A stretch of 64,000 bases of DNA from Rhodobacter flavimaris (GTDB taxonomy: Bacteria > Pseudomonadota > Alphaproteobacteria > Rhodobacterales > Rhodobacteraceae): NCBI RefSeq assembly GCF_021378075.1, contig NZ_JAJUOS010000006.1, forward strand, positions 62,001 to 126,000. Direction: 5' to 3'. This document shows, one piece after another, positions 1 through 9,941 of the stretch. The number at the start of each line of letters is the position of its first letter. Positions within the stretch are counted from its first letter, which is position 1. The notes beneath the pieces were generated by a model, which made no database searches, had not been told where the DNA came from, and was given only the letters and a program-made list of their open reading frames with translations. The translations under genes and the position numbers were made by a program.

Positions 1-1452
1 CAGGCGATCGAGCATGGCGAGATCAGCCTTGATTCGATGGTCACCATTTCGCGCAATGCCGCAAGCCAACCGCCCTCGCGGCTTGGCCTGAAATCCGGAC
101 AACGCATCGCACTGCGCTACCTGATCCGCGCGGCGGCGATCAAATCAGCAAACGATGCGGCGGCGGCGATCGGCGATGCGCTTGGCGGCGATGAGGCGGG
201 CTTTGCGGCTCGCATGAACCGCACGGCCAAGGCGCTTGGCATGAACAGCACGACCTTCAAGAATGCCAACGGCCTGACCCGCGCCGGGCACCTCTCGACC
301 GCGCGCGACATGAGCACGCTCGGCCGCCGGCTGTTCTACGATTATCCGCAGTATTACAATATCTTCTCGCGCCGCACCGCGGATGCAGGGATGGCCAAGG
401 TGGCGAACACCAACCGCCGTTTCCTTGATGCTTATGAAGGCGCCGACGGGATCAAGACGGGCTACACCGTGGCTGCGGGCTTCAACCTGACCGCCTCGGC
501 GCAGCGCGGCGGCAAGCGCATCATCGCGACCGTCTTCGGCGGCACCTCGACCGCGCAGCGTAACGCCAAGATGGCCGAGTTGCTCGACATCGGCTTTGGT
601 CGCGCACCGAACCGCGTGCAAGAGGTGCGCCCCGAACCGCTACAATACATGGCACAGGCCCCCGCCGCGACCGCGCCGACCCCGGCTGATCCGACGCGCG
701 TGGCCTCGGCTGCACCCACTCAAAGCCCCCGCCCCATCGCGCGTCCGGGCGAACCGACGCATGACCGCGAGGCGATCCTGGCGGCTCTGACCGAGGCAGT
801 TCAACCCGCGCCCGTCGAGGCGCCTGCAGTTGTCGCCACGGCCGAACCCGCGCCTGAGACCGAGCCCGCCGTTGCCGCCGCGCCCGCGCCCGAAATCGTA
901 GTTCAGACCGCCGCCGCCGAGACTCCGCGCCCGATGGCGGCCCCGCGTGAAGCTTTCGCTCAGGCAACCGAGCCGCAACCCGAGACGCTGGCCCTGGTGG
1001 CCGCAGCCGAACCCGAGTTCGACGAAAGCCTTGCCGAGGGCGACGCGCCCCCTGATGAGCCCCTCTTCGCGCAGAGCACCGCGCCCCAGCCCGAGACGCT
1101 GGCCATGGCGGCTGCGCCTGCTCCGCGCTCAAATACCGTGATTCTGGCGGCCCTCACGCCCCCTGCCCCGGCGCCGCGCGCCGAACAGAAGGTGGTGTCG
1201 CGCGCCTCGTCCTCGGGCGGGCGCAACTGGGGGATCAGCCTGGGCAAGTTCTCGTCGCAATATGCGGCCGAGCGGCTGCTGCTGAAAACCGCGCTGATGG
1301 AAAGCGACACACTTGGCACGGCGCTGCGCAAGGTCGCGACCCGCAAAACCGGCTATGAGGCGAATTTCGTTGGCATGACGAAGGGCGACGCGGAATTGGC
1401 CTGCGCCCGCCTGATGGCACGCTCGTCGGAATGCACGGTGATCGGGCCGTAA
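1..1452 (+). CDS. D-alanyl-D-alanine carboxypeptidase with C-terminal SPOR domain (5' partial)
   Basis: Penicillin-binding protein of the DacA/peptidase S11 family, which trims the terminal D-Ala from peptidoglycan stem peptides in the periplasm. The frame is open to base 1, so the signal peptide and the catalytic SxxK lie outside the window. The SxN motif (S-A-N) is at 145-153 and the KTG box (GIKTGYT) at 457-465. A low-complexity Ala/Pro linker runs from about 640 to 1200 and contains a repeated FAQxTxPQPETLA unit. The last 80 residues look like a SPOR domain (GRNWGISLGKFSS onward), which binds glycan at the division septum. It converges on ccoS with only 9 bases between stops. SPOR-tailed DacA proteins are common in Rhodobacteraceae. 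Family is certain; the septal role is inferred. Confidence 0.9.
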   Translation, partial: QAIEHGEISLDSMVTISRNAASQPPSRLGLKSGQRIALRYLIRAAAIKSANDAAAAIGDALGGDEAGFAARMNRTAKALGMNSTTFKNANGLTRAGHLSTARDMSTLGRRLFYDYPQYYNIFSRRTADAGMAKVANTNRRFLDAYEGADGIKTGYTVAAGFNLTASAQRGGKRIIATVFGGTSTAQRNAKMAELLDIGFGRAPNRVQEVRPEPLQYMAQAPAATAPTPADPTRVASAAPTQSPRPIARPGEPTHDREAILAALTEAVQPAPVEAPAVVATAEPAPETEPAVAAAPAPEIVVQTAAAETPRPMAAPREAFAQATEPQPETLALVAAAEPEFDESLAEGDAPPDEPLFAQSTAPQPETLAMAAAPAPRSNTVILAALTPPAPAPRAEQKVVSRASSSGGRNWGISLGKFSSQYAAERLLLKTALMESDTLGTALRKVATRKTGYEANFVGMTKGDAELACARLMARSSECTVIGP

Positions 1453-1461
1453 AGCCCGTGA

Positions 1462-1620
1462 TCAGCCTTTGGGGTGGTCGTCGAACTCGTCCGACAGGAT
1501 ACGCTCGCTGTCGCCCTTGGGGTCTTCGTACTGACGCGCCTTGACCGACCAGAAGAAGGCCAAAAGCCCCAGTCCGCCGAGGATCAGGGAGATCGGAATC
1601 AGGAATGCGATAACGCCCAT
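1462..1620 (-). CDS. ccoS: Cytochrome cbb3 oxidase maturation protein CcoS
   Basis: Small membrane protein of 52 residues needed for cofactor insertion into cbb3 oxidase. It begins MGVIAFLIPISLILGG, one hydrophobic segment at about residues 4-24, followed by the family signature FWSVKARQYEDPKGDSERIL and an acidic tail. It lies 7 bases downstream of ccoI on the same strand, the standard ccoGHIS order. The ATG at 1618-1620 is the only sensible start. It is too short to be found by length-based gene calling and is easily missed. Confidence 0.93.
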   Translation of the reverse strand: MGVIAFLIPISLILGGLGLLAFFWSVKARQYEDPKGDSERILSDEFDDHPKG

Positions 1621-1627
1621 CGCGTCC

Positions 1628-3862
1628 TCACTTCAGTCGTAGCGAATTCAGCGAGACCGTAATCGAGGACGTGGACATTGCCAAGGCCGCGGCAAGCGGC
1701 GTGGCAAGGCCGATCAGCGCAATCGGCACCGCGACAATGTTGTACACGATCGAGATCGCGAAGTTTTCCTTGATCCGCTGGCGCGCCTGAACAGCGACGC
1801 GCAGAGCATCCGCGACGGGCGCAAGATCCTGGCCCAGAAGCACGATATCCGAGGCCGTCCGCGCCGCATCCAGCGCCGAGGCGGGCGAGATCGAGGCATG
1901 GGCTGCCGCCAGCGCCGCCGTGTCGTTCAGCCCGTCCCCGACCATGAGCACACGTGCGCCCTCGGCCGTCAGATCGTTTACAAGCGCCACCTTTTCCTGC
2001 GGCAAGGCGCCTGCGCGCCAGTTCGCGATGCCAAGACGCTCGGCCAGGGCGCTGACCGCCCCCTCGACATCGCCTGACACAAGGAAAACTCGCTTTCCCT
2101 GCGCGCTTAGCGCGCTTACGGCCTCAGCGGCACCGGGGCGCAGCTGGTCGGCGAACCGGATCGTCACCGGCAGGGCCGCGCCGATGCGCAGATGGGTCGC
2201 GGTCGTGGCGCCCGCCTCGGCGCCAAGCCAGTCGGCCCGGCCAAGACGCACCACCTGCCCGTTCCAGCGCCCCTCGACGCCGTAACCGGGCACTTCGCGG
2301 ATATCCTCGAGCAGCGGGATCGCAAGCGCCTGCGCCACCGCCGCGTCATGGATCGCGCGGGCCAGCGGATGCGACGAGCCGCTGGCGAGTGCTGCGGCCA
2401 CGCCGAATTCCTCGGTGCTTAGCGCATCGAGGTTCTCGGGGTGCGGGGTGCCCATTGTCAGCGTGCCGGTCTTGTCGAAGACAACGGTATCGACCTCGGC
2501 CAGACGTTCAAGCGCAGTGCCGTCCTTGATCAAAAGCCCCTTGCGGAACAGCTTGCCCGAGGCGGCCGTGACCACGGCAGGCACCGCAAGGCCAAGCGCA
2601 CAGGGGCAGGTGATGATCAGAACCGCGGCAGAGATGTTTATCGCAAAGCGCAGATCGCCCCCGGTCAGCCACATCCAGACCCCGAAAGCGGTGAAGCTGA
2701 GAATATGCACCAGCGGCGAATAGGCCCGCGCCGCGCGCTCGGCCAGCGAGGTGTAGCGCGTCTTGGCGCTTTCGGCCATCGCCACCAGATCGGCCATCCG
2801 GTGCAGCGCGCTGTCCTTGCCCGCCGCGATCACGCGCAGGGTCAGCGGGCCTGTCAGGTTGACCTCACCCGCGTTCAGCTTGCTGCCCGGCCCGGCATAG
2901 ACCGGCAGGCTTTCCCCGGTCAGAAGCGAGCGGTCGGTCTCCGACGTGCCCTCGGTCACCTCGCCATCGGCGGGGATGCGGGCGCCGGGGCGCACGCGGA
3001 TCAGATCGCCGGGGGCGAGTTCGTTCACGGGCACTACGACCTCGGCGCCATCGCGCAGCAGGGTCGCGCGCGGCACCTCCAGCGCGGCCAGCTCCTCGGC
3101 CGCCGAACGGGCAACCGCGCGGGTGCGATAATCAAGGTAGCGGCCCACGAGCAGGAAGAAGGTCAGCATGACCGCCGCGTCGAAATAGGCGTGGTGGCCG
3201 TGGTTCATCGTCTCGAAGACCGAGATCGAGGAGGCCAGGATGATTGCCAGCGAGATCGGCACATCCATCCCCAGGCGCCCGGCCTTCAGGGAGGTCCAGG
3301 CCGAGGCGAAGAAGGGCTGGCCGGCAAAGGCCACCGTCGGCAACGCAATCGCGGCCGAGATCCAGTGGAACAGGTCGCGCGTCGCGTCCTCGGCCCCGGA
3401 CCAGACCGAGATCGACAGCAGCATGATGTTCATCATGGCAAAGCCCGACACGCCGATCCGCATCAGCAGATCGCGGCCGCGCCGGTCGGTCTCGGTCGCC
3501 GAGAGCAGACCGGGGTCAAGCTCATGCGCCTCGTAGCCGATCCCGTCGAGCGTCTTGATCAGGTCATCCGCGCCGACAGTGCCCTCGGCATCGACCGAAA
3601 CGCGCTTGAGCGTGAGGTTGACGCGGGCCGAGCGCACGCCGGGGTGGCGGCGCAAGGCGCGCTCGACATCGCTGATGCAGACCGCGCAATGCGCCGTGGG
3701 CAGCGACAGGATCAGGCGCGCGCCCTTGATATCGCCGGATTTGGCGAGGTCTTCCGCCGATGGCGCCGCAAGGCACGCCGGGCAAGCCGAGGCCGAAACA
3801 TGCTCGTCGGTGAAATCCGAGGGCGCTTCGGTCAGTCGTCCTGCGGCGGGCGCGACGCTCAT
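1628..3862 (-). CDS. ccoI: Copper-transporting P-type ATPase CcoI (FixI)
   Basis: P1B-type ATPase of 744 residues that supplies copper for the heme-copper centre of cbb3 oxidase. An N-terminal Cys pair (CPAC, residues 27-30) precedes a heavy-metal-associated domain with CAVC at 59-62. TGES is at 315-318, the transmembrane ion-binding CPC at 419-421, the phosphorylated Asp in DKTGT at 463, the HP motif in GSSHPLARA, and the hinge in MVGDGLNDTAAL. Length and motif order match FixI/CcoI. It starts 3 bases after the ccoH stop and is followed by ccoS, so ccoGHIS is one transcription unit. It probably serves oxidase assembly and not general copper resistance, judging by context. Confidence 0.96.
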   Translation of the reverse strand: MSVAPAAGRLTEAPSDFTDEHVSASACPACLAAPSAEDLAKSGDIKGARLILSLPTAHCAVCISDVERALRRHPGVRSARVNLTLKRVSVDAEGTVGADDLIKTLDGIGYEAHELDPGLLSATETDRRGRDLLMRIGVSGFAMMNIMLLSISVWSGAEDATRDLFHWISAAIALPTVAFAGQPFFASAWTSLKAGRLGMDVPISLAIILASSISVFETMNHGHHAYFDAAVMLTFFLLVGRYLDYRTRAVARSAAEELAALEVPRATLLRDGAEVVVPVNELAPGDLIRVRPGARIPADGEVTEGTSETDRSLLTGESLPVYAGPGSKLNAGEVNLTGPLTLRVIAAGKDSALHRMADLVAMAESAKTRYTSLAERAARAYSPLVHILSFTAFGVWMWLTGGDLRFAINISAAVLIITCPCALGLAVPAVVTAASGKLFRKGLLIKDGTALERLAEVDTVVFDKTGTLTMGTPHPENLDALSTEEFGVAAALASGSSHPLARAIHDAAVAQALAIPLLEDIREVPGYGVEGRWNGQVVRLGRADWLGAEAGATTATHLRIGAALPVTIRFADQLRPGAAEAVSALSAQGKRVFLVSGDVEGAVSALAERLGIANWRAGALPQEKVALVNDLTAEGARVLMVGDGLNDTAALAAAHASISPASALDAARTASDIVLLGQDLAPVADALRVAVQARQRIKENFAISIVYNIVAVPIALIGLATPLAAALAMSTSSITVSLNSLRLK

Positions 3863-3865
3863 GGA

Positions 3866-4321
3866 TCAGCCTCTTACGAACAGGTCGATGCGCTGGCGGA
3901 ACGGTGTGCCGTCCGACGCGACAGCATCAAGATGCAACAGCCACGCGCCGGGTTCGAGTGCCAGCGGCGCGATGAAGATACCGCCAGCATAGCTGAATTC
4001 AGGCGCGATGTCGGCGCGCACATGGGTGGTGCGCCCGACAAGGGCCTTGAGTTCGGAGACACGGGCCGGAAGGCCGGCCCGGTCGCGGATCACAAGCGAG
4101 AGGGTTCCGTTCTCATAGGTGGGCTCGACGGTCCAGCCGAGCTCCTCTTGCGCCGCGCGCTCCTTGTCGAAGGATTGCGACGCAACATAGGAGTTCGACA
4201 CCTCGAGCCCCGGGAAGGTCGCGACCGCCTTCCACGCCATCACCACATTGACCGCGATGATGACGCCGAAGGCCGCGACGGCAATCGCCAGAACTTTCTT
4301 TCCGGTGATCTCTTTCGCCAT
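3866..4321 (-). CDS. ccoH: Cytochrome cbb3 oxidase assembly protein CcoH (FixH)
   Basis: Membrane-anchored assembly factor of 151 residues that associates with cbb3 oxidase during maturation. One transmembrane helix lies at about residues 9-30 (VLAIAVAAFGVIIAVNVVMAW), followed by a periplasmic domain containing the conserved NSYVASQSFDKER segment and WTVEPTYENG. The ATG at 4321 has GGGAG about 10 bases upstream. It sits 24 bases after the ccoG stop and 3 bases before ccoI. Length and hydropathy fit the FixH family. Confidence 0.93.
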   Translation of the reverse strand: MAKEITGKKVLAIAVAAFGVIIAVNVVMAWKAVATFPGLEVSNSYVASQSFDKERAAQEELGWTVEPTYENGTLSLVIRDRAGLPARVSELKALVGRTTHVRADIAPEFSYAGGIFIAPLALEPGAWLLHLDAVASDGTPFRQRIDLFVRG

Positions 4322-4345
4322 GAAAACTTGCTCCCAAGTGATCCG

Positions 4346-5800
4346 TTAGTCGCGCTTGCCGGTGCCGTTGAAGACGGTGTCCACCGCCGCACGGGCCGGT
4401 GCGCCGACCTCTTCCACCCATACACGCAACTCGGTGCGGTCCGCCAGAGCGGGGCGAGAGTCTGCCGGTGCCTCGATATAGACACGTTGGGTCAGCGTCT
4501 CATCCGCAGGGGCCGAGATTTCGTTGCCCTCGGCGCCTTCAAGCAACAGGTGCAGGTCGGTACGCGGCTCGCCATGCTCGCCCGTAACGGTGATGCGGAA
4601 GGTGGTCTCATCCCCGGCCTTGTTGCGCAGGCGCATCGTGTAGATGTTGCGCACCGAGCCGTCGCCCTGGATCACGTAAAGCGGGTCGCGGTTCGGGGTC
4701 AGGTTGAAGTCGATGGGCGAGCGCATGAAAAGCGCCACGACCAGCGCGACACCAATGCCGGCCCAGAGGGTGAAGTAAAGCAGCGTACGCGGACGGAAGA
4801 TGTGCTTCCAGACGTTCTTCGGATGGCCACCGGCGCGCTCCATCGCCTCGTCCTTGAGCGCCATATACGAGATCAGGCCGCGCGGCTTGCCGATCTTGTC
4901 CATCATCTCGTTGCAGGCGTCGATGCACAGGCCGCAGGTGATGCATTCCAGCTGCTGGCCGTTGCGGATGTCGATGCCCATCGGGCAGACCGCGAAGCAG
5001 GCGTTACAGTCGATGCAGTCGCCCTGCCCCTCGGGCGTGACGCCCTTGTGCAGCTTGCCACGCGGCTCGCCGCGCCATTCGCGATAGGCGATGACCAGCG
5101 TGTCTTCGTCCATCATCGCGGCCTGGATACGCGGCCAGGGGCAGGCGTAGATACAGATCTGTTCGCGCGCGAAGCCACCGAAGGCGAAGGTCGTCGCGGT
5201 CATCACGGCGATGGTGGTGTAGGCGACCGGATGCGCCGCGCCGACAAAAAGGTTTTTCAGCAGTTCAGGCGCATCGGTGAAGTAGAAGACCCAGGCGCCG
5301 CCCGTCGCGACGGAAATCAGCAGCCACAGGACCCATTTGGTGATCCGCTTGCGAGCCTTCTCGGCATCCCATTTCTGGCGCAAGAGGCGGATACGGGCGT
5401 TTCGGTCGCCCTCGACCCAACGTTCCACCAGAATGAAGAGGTCGGTCCAGACCGTCTGAGGGCAGGCATAGCCGCACCAGACGCGCCCGGCGGCCGAGGT
5501 AAAGAGGAACAGCCCCAGACCGGCCATGATCAGGAGGCCCGCGACGAAGTAGAACTCGTGCGGCCAGATTTCGACCATGAAGAAGAAGAAGCGCCGGTTC
5601 GCGAGGTCAACCAGCACCGCCTGATCGGGCAGCGCGGGACCACGGTCCCACCGAATCCACGGGGTGATGTAATAGATGCCCAGCATCACCGCCATGAGCA
5701 CCCATTTCAGGGAGCGGAAACTACCTTTGACACGCTTGGGAAAAACAGGTTCGCGTGCGGCGTAAAGGGGGGGCGGATCGGCTTGATCGGTCGAGCTCAC
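4346..5800 (-). CDS. ccoG: Cytochrome c oxidase accessory protein CcoG (FixG/RdxB), polyferredoxin
   Basis: Membrane protein of 484 residues with two [4Fe-4S] ferredoxin motifs; CcoG proteins are implicated in copper reduction or delivery to cbb3 oxidase. Cysteine clusters CxxCxxCxxxC fall at about residues 262-272 and 286-296, with further CGYACP and CIYACP motifs in the membrane domain, several transmembrane helices before them, and an Ig-like C-terminal domain. I place the start at the GTG at 5798-5800, which has GGAGAG just upstream; an in-frame TTG at 5824 is the alternative. An FNR-type box lies 67 bases upstream. First gene of ccoGHIS. Rhodobacter relatives call it rdxB. Confidence 0.95.
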   Translation of the reverse strand: MSSTDQADPPPLYAAREPVFPKRVKGSFRSLKWVLMAVMLGIYYITPWIRWDRGPALPDQAVLVDLANRRFFFFMVEIWPHEFYFVAGLLIMAGLGLFLFTSAAGRVWCGYACPQTVWTDLFILVERWVEGDRNARIRLLRQKWDAEKARKRITKWVLWLLISVATGGAWVFYFTDAPELLKNLFVGAAHPVAYTTIAVMTATTFAFGGFAREQICIYACPWPRIQAAMMDEDTLVIAYREWRGEPRGKLHKGVTPEGQGDCIDCNACFAVCPMGIDIRNGQQLECITCGLCIDACNEMMDKIGKPRGLISYMALKDEAMERAGGHPKNVWKHIFRPRTLLYFTLWAGIGVALVVALFMRSPIDFNLTPNRDPLYVIQGDGSVRNIYTMRLRNKAGDETTFRITVTGEHGEPRTDLHLLLEGAEGNEISAPADETLTQRVYIEAPADSRPALADRTELRVWVEEVGAPARAAVDTVFNGTGKRD

Positions 5801-5867
5801 GACTCTCTCCGTTGGCTGAGGCAATCTGTGTTCGGGTCTCTTCTGCTATGCAGCAGAAAAAAAGACT

Positions 5868-5881
5868 TTGACATGCGTCAA
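5868..5881 (-). promoter_or_regulatory. FNR/FixK-type box upstream of ccoG
   Basis: TTGAC-ATGC-GTCAA is a perfect dyad of the form TTGAY-N4-RTCAA, the FnrL consensus in Rhodobacter. It lies 67 bases upstream of the chosen ccoG start. It predicts activation of ccoGHIS at low oxygen. No good -10 element sits exactly 41.5 bases from its centre. Confidence 0.8.
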
Positions 5882-5986
5882 AAAGGCTAATCTGCGATAC
5901 AGCAATAAGTCGCGCTTGCCTGATCAGGGCGATTAAGGCTTTGACAGATCAGGCCGCGCCGCTAAATGTGTATCCAGAATATGAAA

Positions 5987-6085
5987 TTGGGCAGGGCCTA
6001 GGCCCTGCCCAATAAGGACACCGGCGCCCCCAGGAAACGCGCGAACAGGACGGGGCGCCGGTGCTACCCGAGGGGCCGAAGCCCC
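5987..6085 (-). terminator. Three successive hairpins downstream of ccoP
   Basis: Read on the minus strand after the ccoP stop, the first hairpin (6072-6085) is GGGGC-TTCG-GCCCC, a UUCG tetraloop. The second has 12-base arms at 6019-6030 and 6052-6063 around a 21-base loop. The third is a perfect 26-base palindrome (5987-6012) followed by a short AATTT tract. Together they likely end or stabilise the ccoNOQP message and separate it from ccoGHIS. Only the last resembles an intrinsic terminator, and its T tract is weak. Confidence 0.6.
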
Positions 6086-6093
6086 CCGGATTA

Positions 6094-6987
6094 TTATTCG
6101 CCACCGCCGAGGCCGTGGACATAGGCCGCAACTGCGCGAATCTCGGCTTCCGACAGACGCTGCTCGCCGCCCTCGGGCGCAAAGCTCCACGACGGCATGA
6201 CGCCGAAGCGGGCATTGGCGACCGTGTAGGTCAGCGTGTCGACGTCGCCGCCATAGAGCCAGATGGCGTCGGTCAGGTTCGGCGCACCCTGTGCACGGTC
6301 ACCGGTGCCGTCTTCCATGTGGCACGAAGCGCAGTTGTCGGCGAAGACGACAGCGCCTTCGGCCTCCAGTGCGGCATCATACTCCTGCCCCGAGATCTTG
6401 CGGACGTGCTGCACGACCTGCGCGATCTGGGTGGCGTCCAGCAGCTCGTCACGACCGAAGGCGGGCATCTGCGAATAGCGCGCATCGCCGTCCTCGGTGT
6501 TACGAATGCCGTGGGCAACCGTGAGGTAGATGTCCTCGATCGAGCCGCCCCAGAGCCAGTCCGAATCCAGCAGGTTCGGATAGCCGAGGCCAGCGTTGCC
6601 GCCTGCGCCCGCACCGTGGCACTGTGCGCACCAGGTCCGGTAAACGGCCGCACCCGCGTTCTGGGTGAAGGACGCCAGTTCGGGGTCGTTCGCGATCGCG
6701 GTCAGGTCGGTCGCAACCAGCTTTTCCTCGATCGGCTTGTTGGCCGCCGCGTAGCGGTCGATCTCAGCCTGAACGTTCGCACGGGTCGACGAGCCCAGAA
6801 GGCCCGGGGTAGCCCCGTTCAGAAGCGGCCAGGCCGGCATCGCGATGGAGTAACCGATGCCCCAGATGATGCAGGCATAGAAGCTCCACAGCCACCAGCG
6901 CGGCAGGGGGTTGTTATACTCTTCAATACCGTCCCACGAGTGACCCGTGGTATCCGGCTGATGGTGTTTGGTGGGTTTTTTGCTCAT
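6094..6987 (-). CDS. ccoP: cbb3 oxidase diheme cytochrome c subunit CcoP
   Basis: Membrane-anchored diheme c-type cytochrome subunit (297 residues) that passes electrons to CcoN. A transmembrane segment ([17 protein letters not shown]) lies at about 31-48. The heme c sites are CAQCH at 120-124 and CASCH at 219-223, with candidate distal Met ligands in SQMPAFG (174) and GVMPSW. The ATG at 6987 is chosen because AAGGAGG lies 10 bases upstream; a GTG at 6996 would overlap that site. Last gene of ccoNOQP, 15 bases after ccoQ. Confidence 0.96.
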   Translation of the reverse strand: MSKKPTKHHQPDTTGHSWDGIEEYNNPLPRWWLWSFYACIIWGIGYSIAMPAWPLLNGATPGLLGSSTRANVQAEIDRYAAANKPIEEKLVATDLTAIANDPELASFTQNAGAAVYRTWCAQCHGAGAGGNAGLGYPNLLDSDWLWGGSIEDIYLTVAHGIRNTEDGDARYSQMPAFGRDELLDATQIAQVVQHVRKISGQEYDAALEAEGAVVFADNCASCHMEDGTGDRAQGAPNLTDAIWLYGGDVDTLTYTVANARFGVMPSWSFAPEGGEQRLSEAEIRAVAAYVHGLGGGE

Positions 6988-7002
6988 TTCGTCCACGCCT
7001 CC

Positions 7003-7218
7003 TTACAACGTGGCGCCGTCGTCATGGCAGCGGCCGTCTTGGCAGCCACCGCCCTGACAGGCGGGTTTGTCATCATGCCGGAAGGGGATGTTCGCCGTAT
7101 CCTCGTGCGTTTTGCGCGAACCGGGGCGGAACGCCCAGAACACGATCCCGATGAACATCGCGAACAGCGCAAGCATGGCCCAGCTGTCGGCGAATTCCCT
7201 GAGGATATGATAGTCCAT
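7003..7218 (-). CDS. ccoQ: cbb3 oxidase subunit CcoQ (FixQ) with Cys-rich tail
   Basis: Small single-pass membrane subunit of 71 residues that stabilises the cbb3 complex. MDYHILREFADSWAMLALF and the following hydrophobic stretch (to about residue 30) are typical, as is FRPGSRK after the membrane. The C-terminus is unusual: a tail with three Cys and one His (PACQGGGCQDGRCHDDGATL), longer than the 50-60 residues common in the family. The tail sits on the cytoplasmic side if the usual topology holds and could bind metal, which is inference. It lies between ccoO and ccoP on the same strand. Confidence 0.92.
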   Translation of the reverse strand: MDYHILREFADSWAMLALFAMFIGIVFWAFRPGSRKTHEDTANIPFRHDDKPACQGGGCQDGRCHDDGATL

Positions 7219-7229
7219 CCCCTACCTCC

Positions 7230-7973
7230 TTAGCGACTTGCCACGGGTTCGAAGGTCGAGAAGTCGACCATCGTGCCGAGAACTTGAAGATAGGCGACCA
7301 GAGCATCCATTTCCGAGATGCCCGGCTGACCGTCGAAGTTGCGCACGTTGACTGCCGGCGACCCGAAGGCCTCCGAATAGCGTGCGTTCAGCCCGTCGTA
7401 ATCACCATCGGGATCGACTTGGGCGGCAAAATCCGCCTTGGCGTTCTCGATCATGTCAGAGCTGTAGGGCACACCCACGAGCGCATCGGTGCTGAGGCGA
7501 TCGCCGATGTGGTCCGCCTCGATCATCCGGTTCAGCAGGAACCCGTATTTCGGCATCACCGATTCCGGCACGACCGATTGCGGGTTGACCAGGTGGTCCA
7601 CGTGCCACGCATCCGAGTAGCGGTTGCCGACGCGGGCGAGGTCAGGCCCCGTCCGCTTCGAGCCCCACTGGAACGGGTGGTCATACATCGACTCGGCAGC
7701 GAGCGAGTAGTGACCGTAGCGCTCCACCTCGTCGCGCATCGGGCGGATCATCTGCGAGTGGCAGACATAGCAGCCCTCGCGGATGTAGATATCGCGCCCG
7801 GTCAGCTCCAGCGGCGTGTAGGGACGCACGCCTTCCACCTTCTCGATCGTGTTCTCGAGGTAGAAGAGGGGTGCGATCTCCACAATGCCGCCGACGGTGA
7901 CGACGAGGAAGGAGAAGACCAGCAGAAGGGTGGCGTTCTTTTCAATGACGCCGTGTTTATCAAGAAGTGCCAT
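7230..7973 (-). CDS. ccoO: cbb3 oxidase monoheme cytochrome c subunit CcoO
   Basis: Membrane-bound cytochrome c subunit (247 residues) that relays electrons from CcoP to CcoN. An N-terminal transmembrane helix (about residues 15-35) precedes the heme motif CYVCH at 68-72 in the conserved context [14 protein letters not shown]. Further family signatures are [14 protein letters not shown] and [15 protein letters not shown], which holds the likely distal Met. Length matches other CcoO proteins. It lies 12 bases after ccoN and 11 bases before ccoQ. Confidence 0.97.
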   Translation of the reverse strand: MALLDKHGVIEKNATLLLVFSFLVVTVGGIVEIAPLFYLENTIEKVEGVRPYTPLELTGRDIYIREGCYVCHSQMIRPMRDEVERYGHYSLAAESMYDHPFQWGSKRTGPDLARVGNRYSDAWHVDHLVNPQSVVPESVMPKYGFLLNRMIEADHIGDRLSTDALVGVPYSSDMIENAKADFAAQVDPDGDYDGLNARYSEAFGSPAVNVRNFDGQPGISEMDALVAYLQVLGTMVDFSTFEPVASR

Positions 7974-7985
7974 CTGCCGCTCTCC

Positions 7986-9584
<1,599 letters not shown>

Positions 9585-9691
9585 GTTGTGCGTCCCTTCG
9601 TCTTGTCTGTTTCCCTGCCCCGGCCCGAGTCGGTCTTCGGGCAGGGAATTCATGACTGTAGCCCTTGTGGTCTCAGGGTATGCCCGATGCA

Positions 9692-9705
9692 TTGATCTGC
9701 ATCAA
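9692..9705 (-). promoter_or_regulatory. FNR box upstream of ccoN
   Basis: TTGAT-CTGC-ATCAA is an exact match to the FNR/FnrL consensus. It lies 108 bases upstream of the ccoN ATG, so the ccoNOQP message would have a leader of several tens of bases. Oxygen-limited activation of the oxidase operon is the expected outcome. Confidence 0.87.
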
Positions 9706-9870
9706 ATCCCTCGGAGCGGGGTGTGTTGTTTCGCCGCAGGTGCGAGAAAATGCGCCGCGACTGCATTGAACGCCCCTGTTCCGCACCCAATATGCCTGAC
9801 GCGCGAAAGGATCGCTCGCAAAAGTTGCATGGCGGATGCGAAATTTTTCCTGCCCTCTCGGGGGGATGAC

Positions 9871-9919
9871 TTGATCCGGGTCAAGGTCTTCGACCGGTTT
9901 GAAGCCTAGCGTTCCTCAG
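9871..9919 (+). promoter_or_regulatory. FNR-dependent promoter of the usp gene
   Basis: The box TTGAT-CCGG-GTCAA (9871-9884) is centred 41.5 bases before a predicted start point at 9919, and TAGCGT (9907-9912) then falls exactly at the -10 position. This is the class II FNR promoter geometry. The usp ATG at 9942 follows a 23-base leader carrying CGGAGG. Confidence 0.75.
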
Positions 9920-9941
9920 GGAGATACGCGCGGAGGATACC

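Larger units (their letters stand above)
9585..9941. other. Divergent control region between ccoN and the usp gene
   Basis: These 357 bases contain no convincing coding sequence. They hold two FNR-type boxes, one oriented to ccoN (9692-9705) and one to the usp gene (9871-9884), and a good -10 hexamer (TAGCGT) at 9907-9912. A TACAGT hexamer on the minus strand at 9655-9660 could serve ccoN, though its spacing from the box is not canonical. Confidence 0.8.

Noticed and set aside
2441..5890. A plus-strand open frame of over 1100 codons antisense to ccoI, ccoH and ccoG
   Set aside because: High GC makes stop codons rare in the antisense frames. The translation is Arg/Gly/Asp/His-rich without any family motif, and the minus strand codes for well-recognised proteins. 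Similar frames opposite ccoN (7284-9695) and nudC are dismissed for the same reason.
5939..5953. Second FNR box upstream of ccoG (TTGACAGATCAGG)
   Set aside because: The right half-site is shifted and mismatched; only the box at 5868-5881 keeps the dyad.
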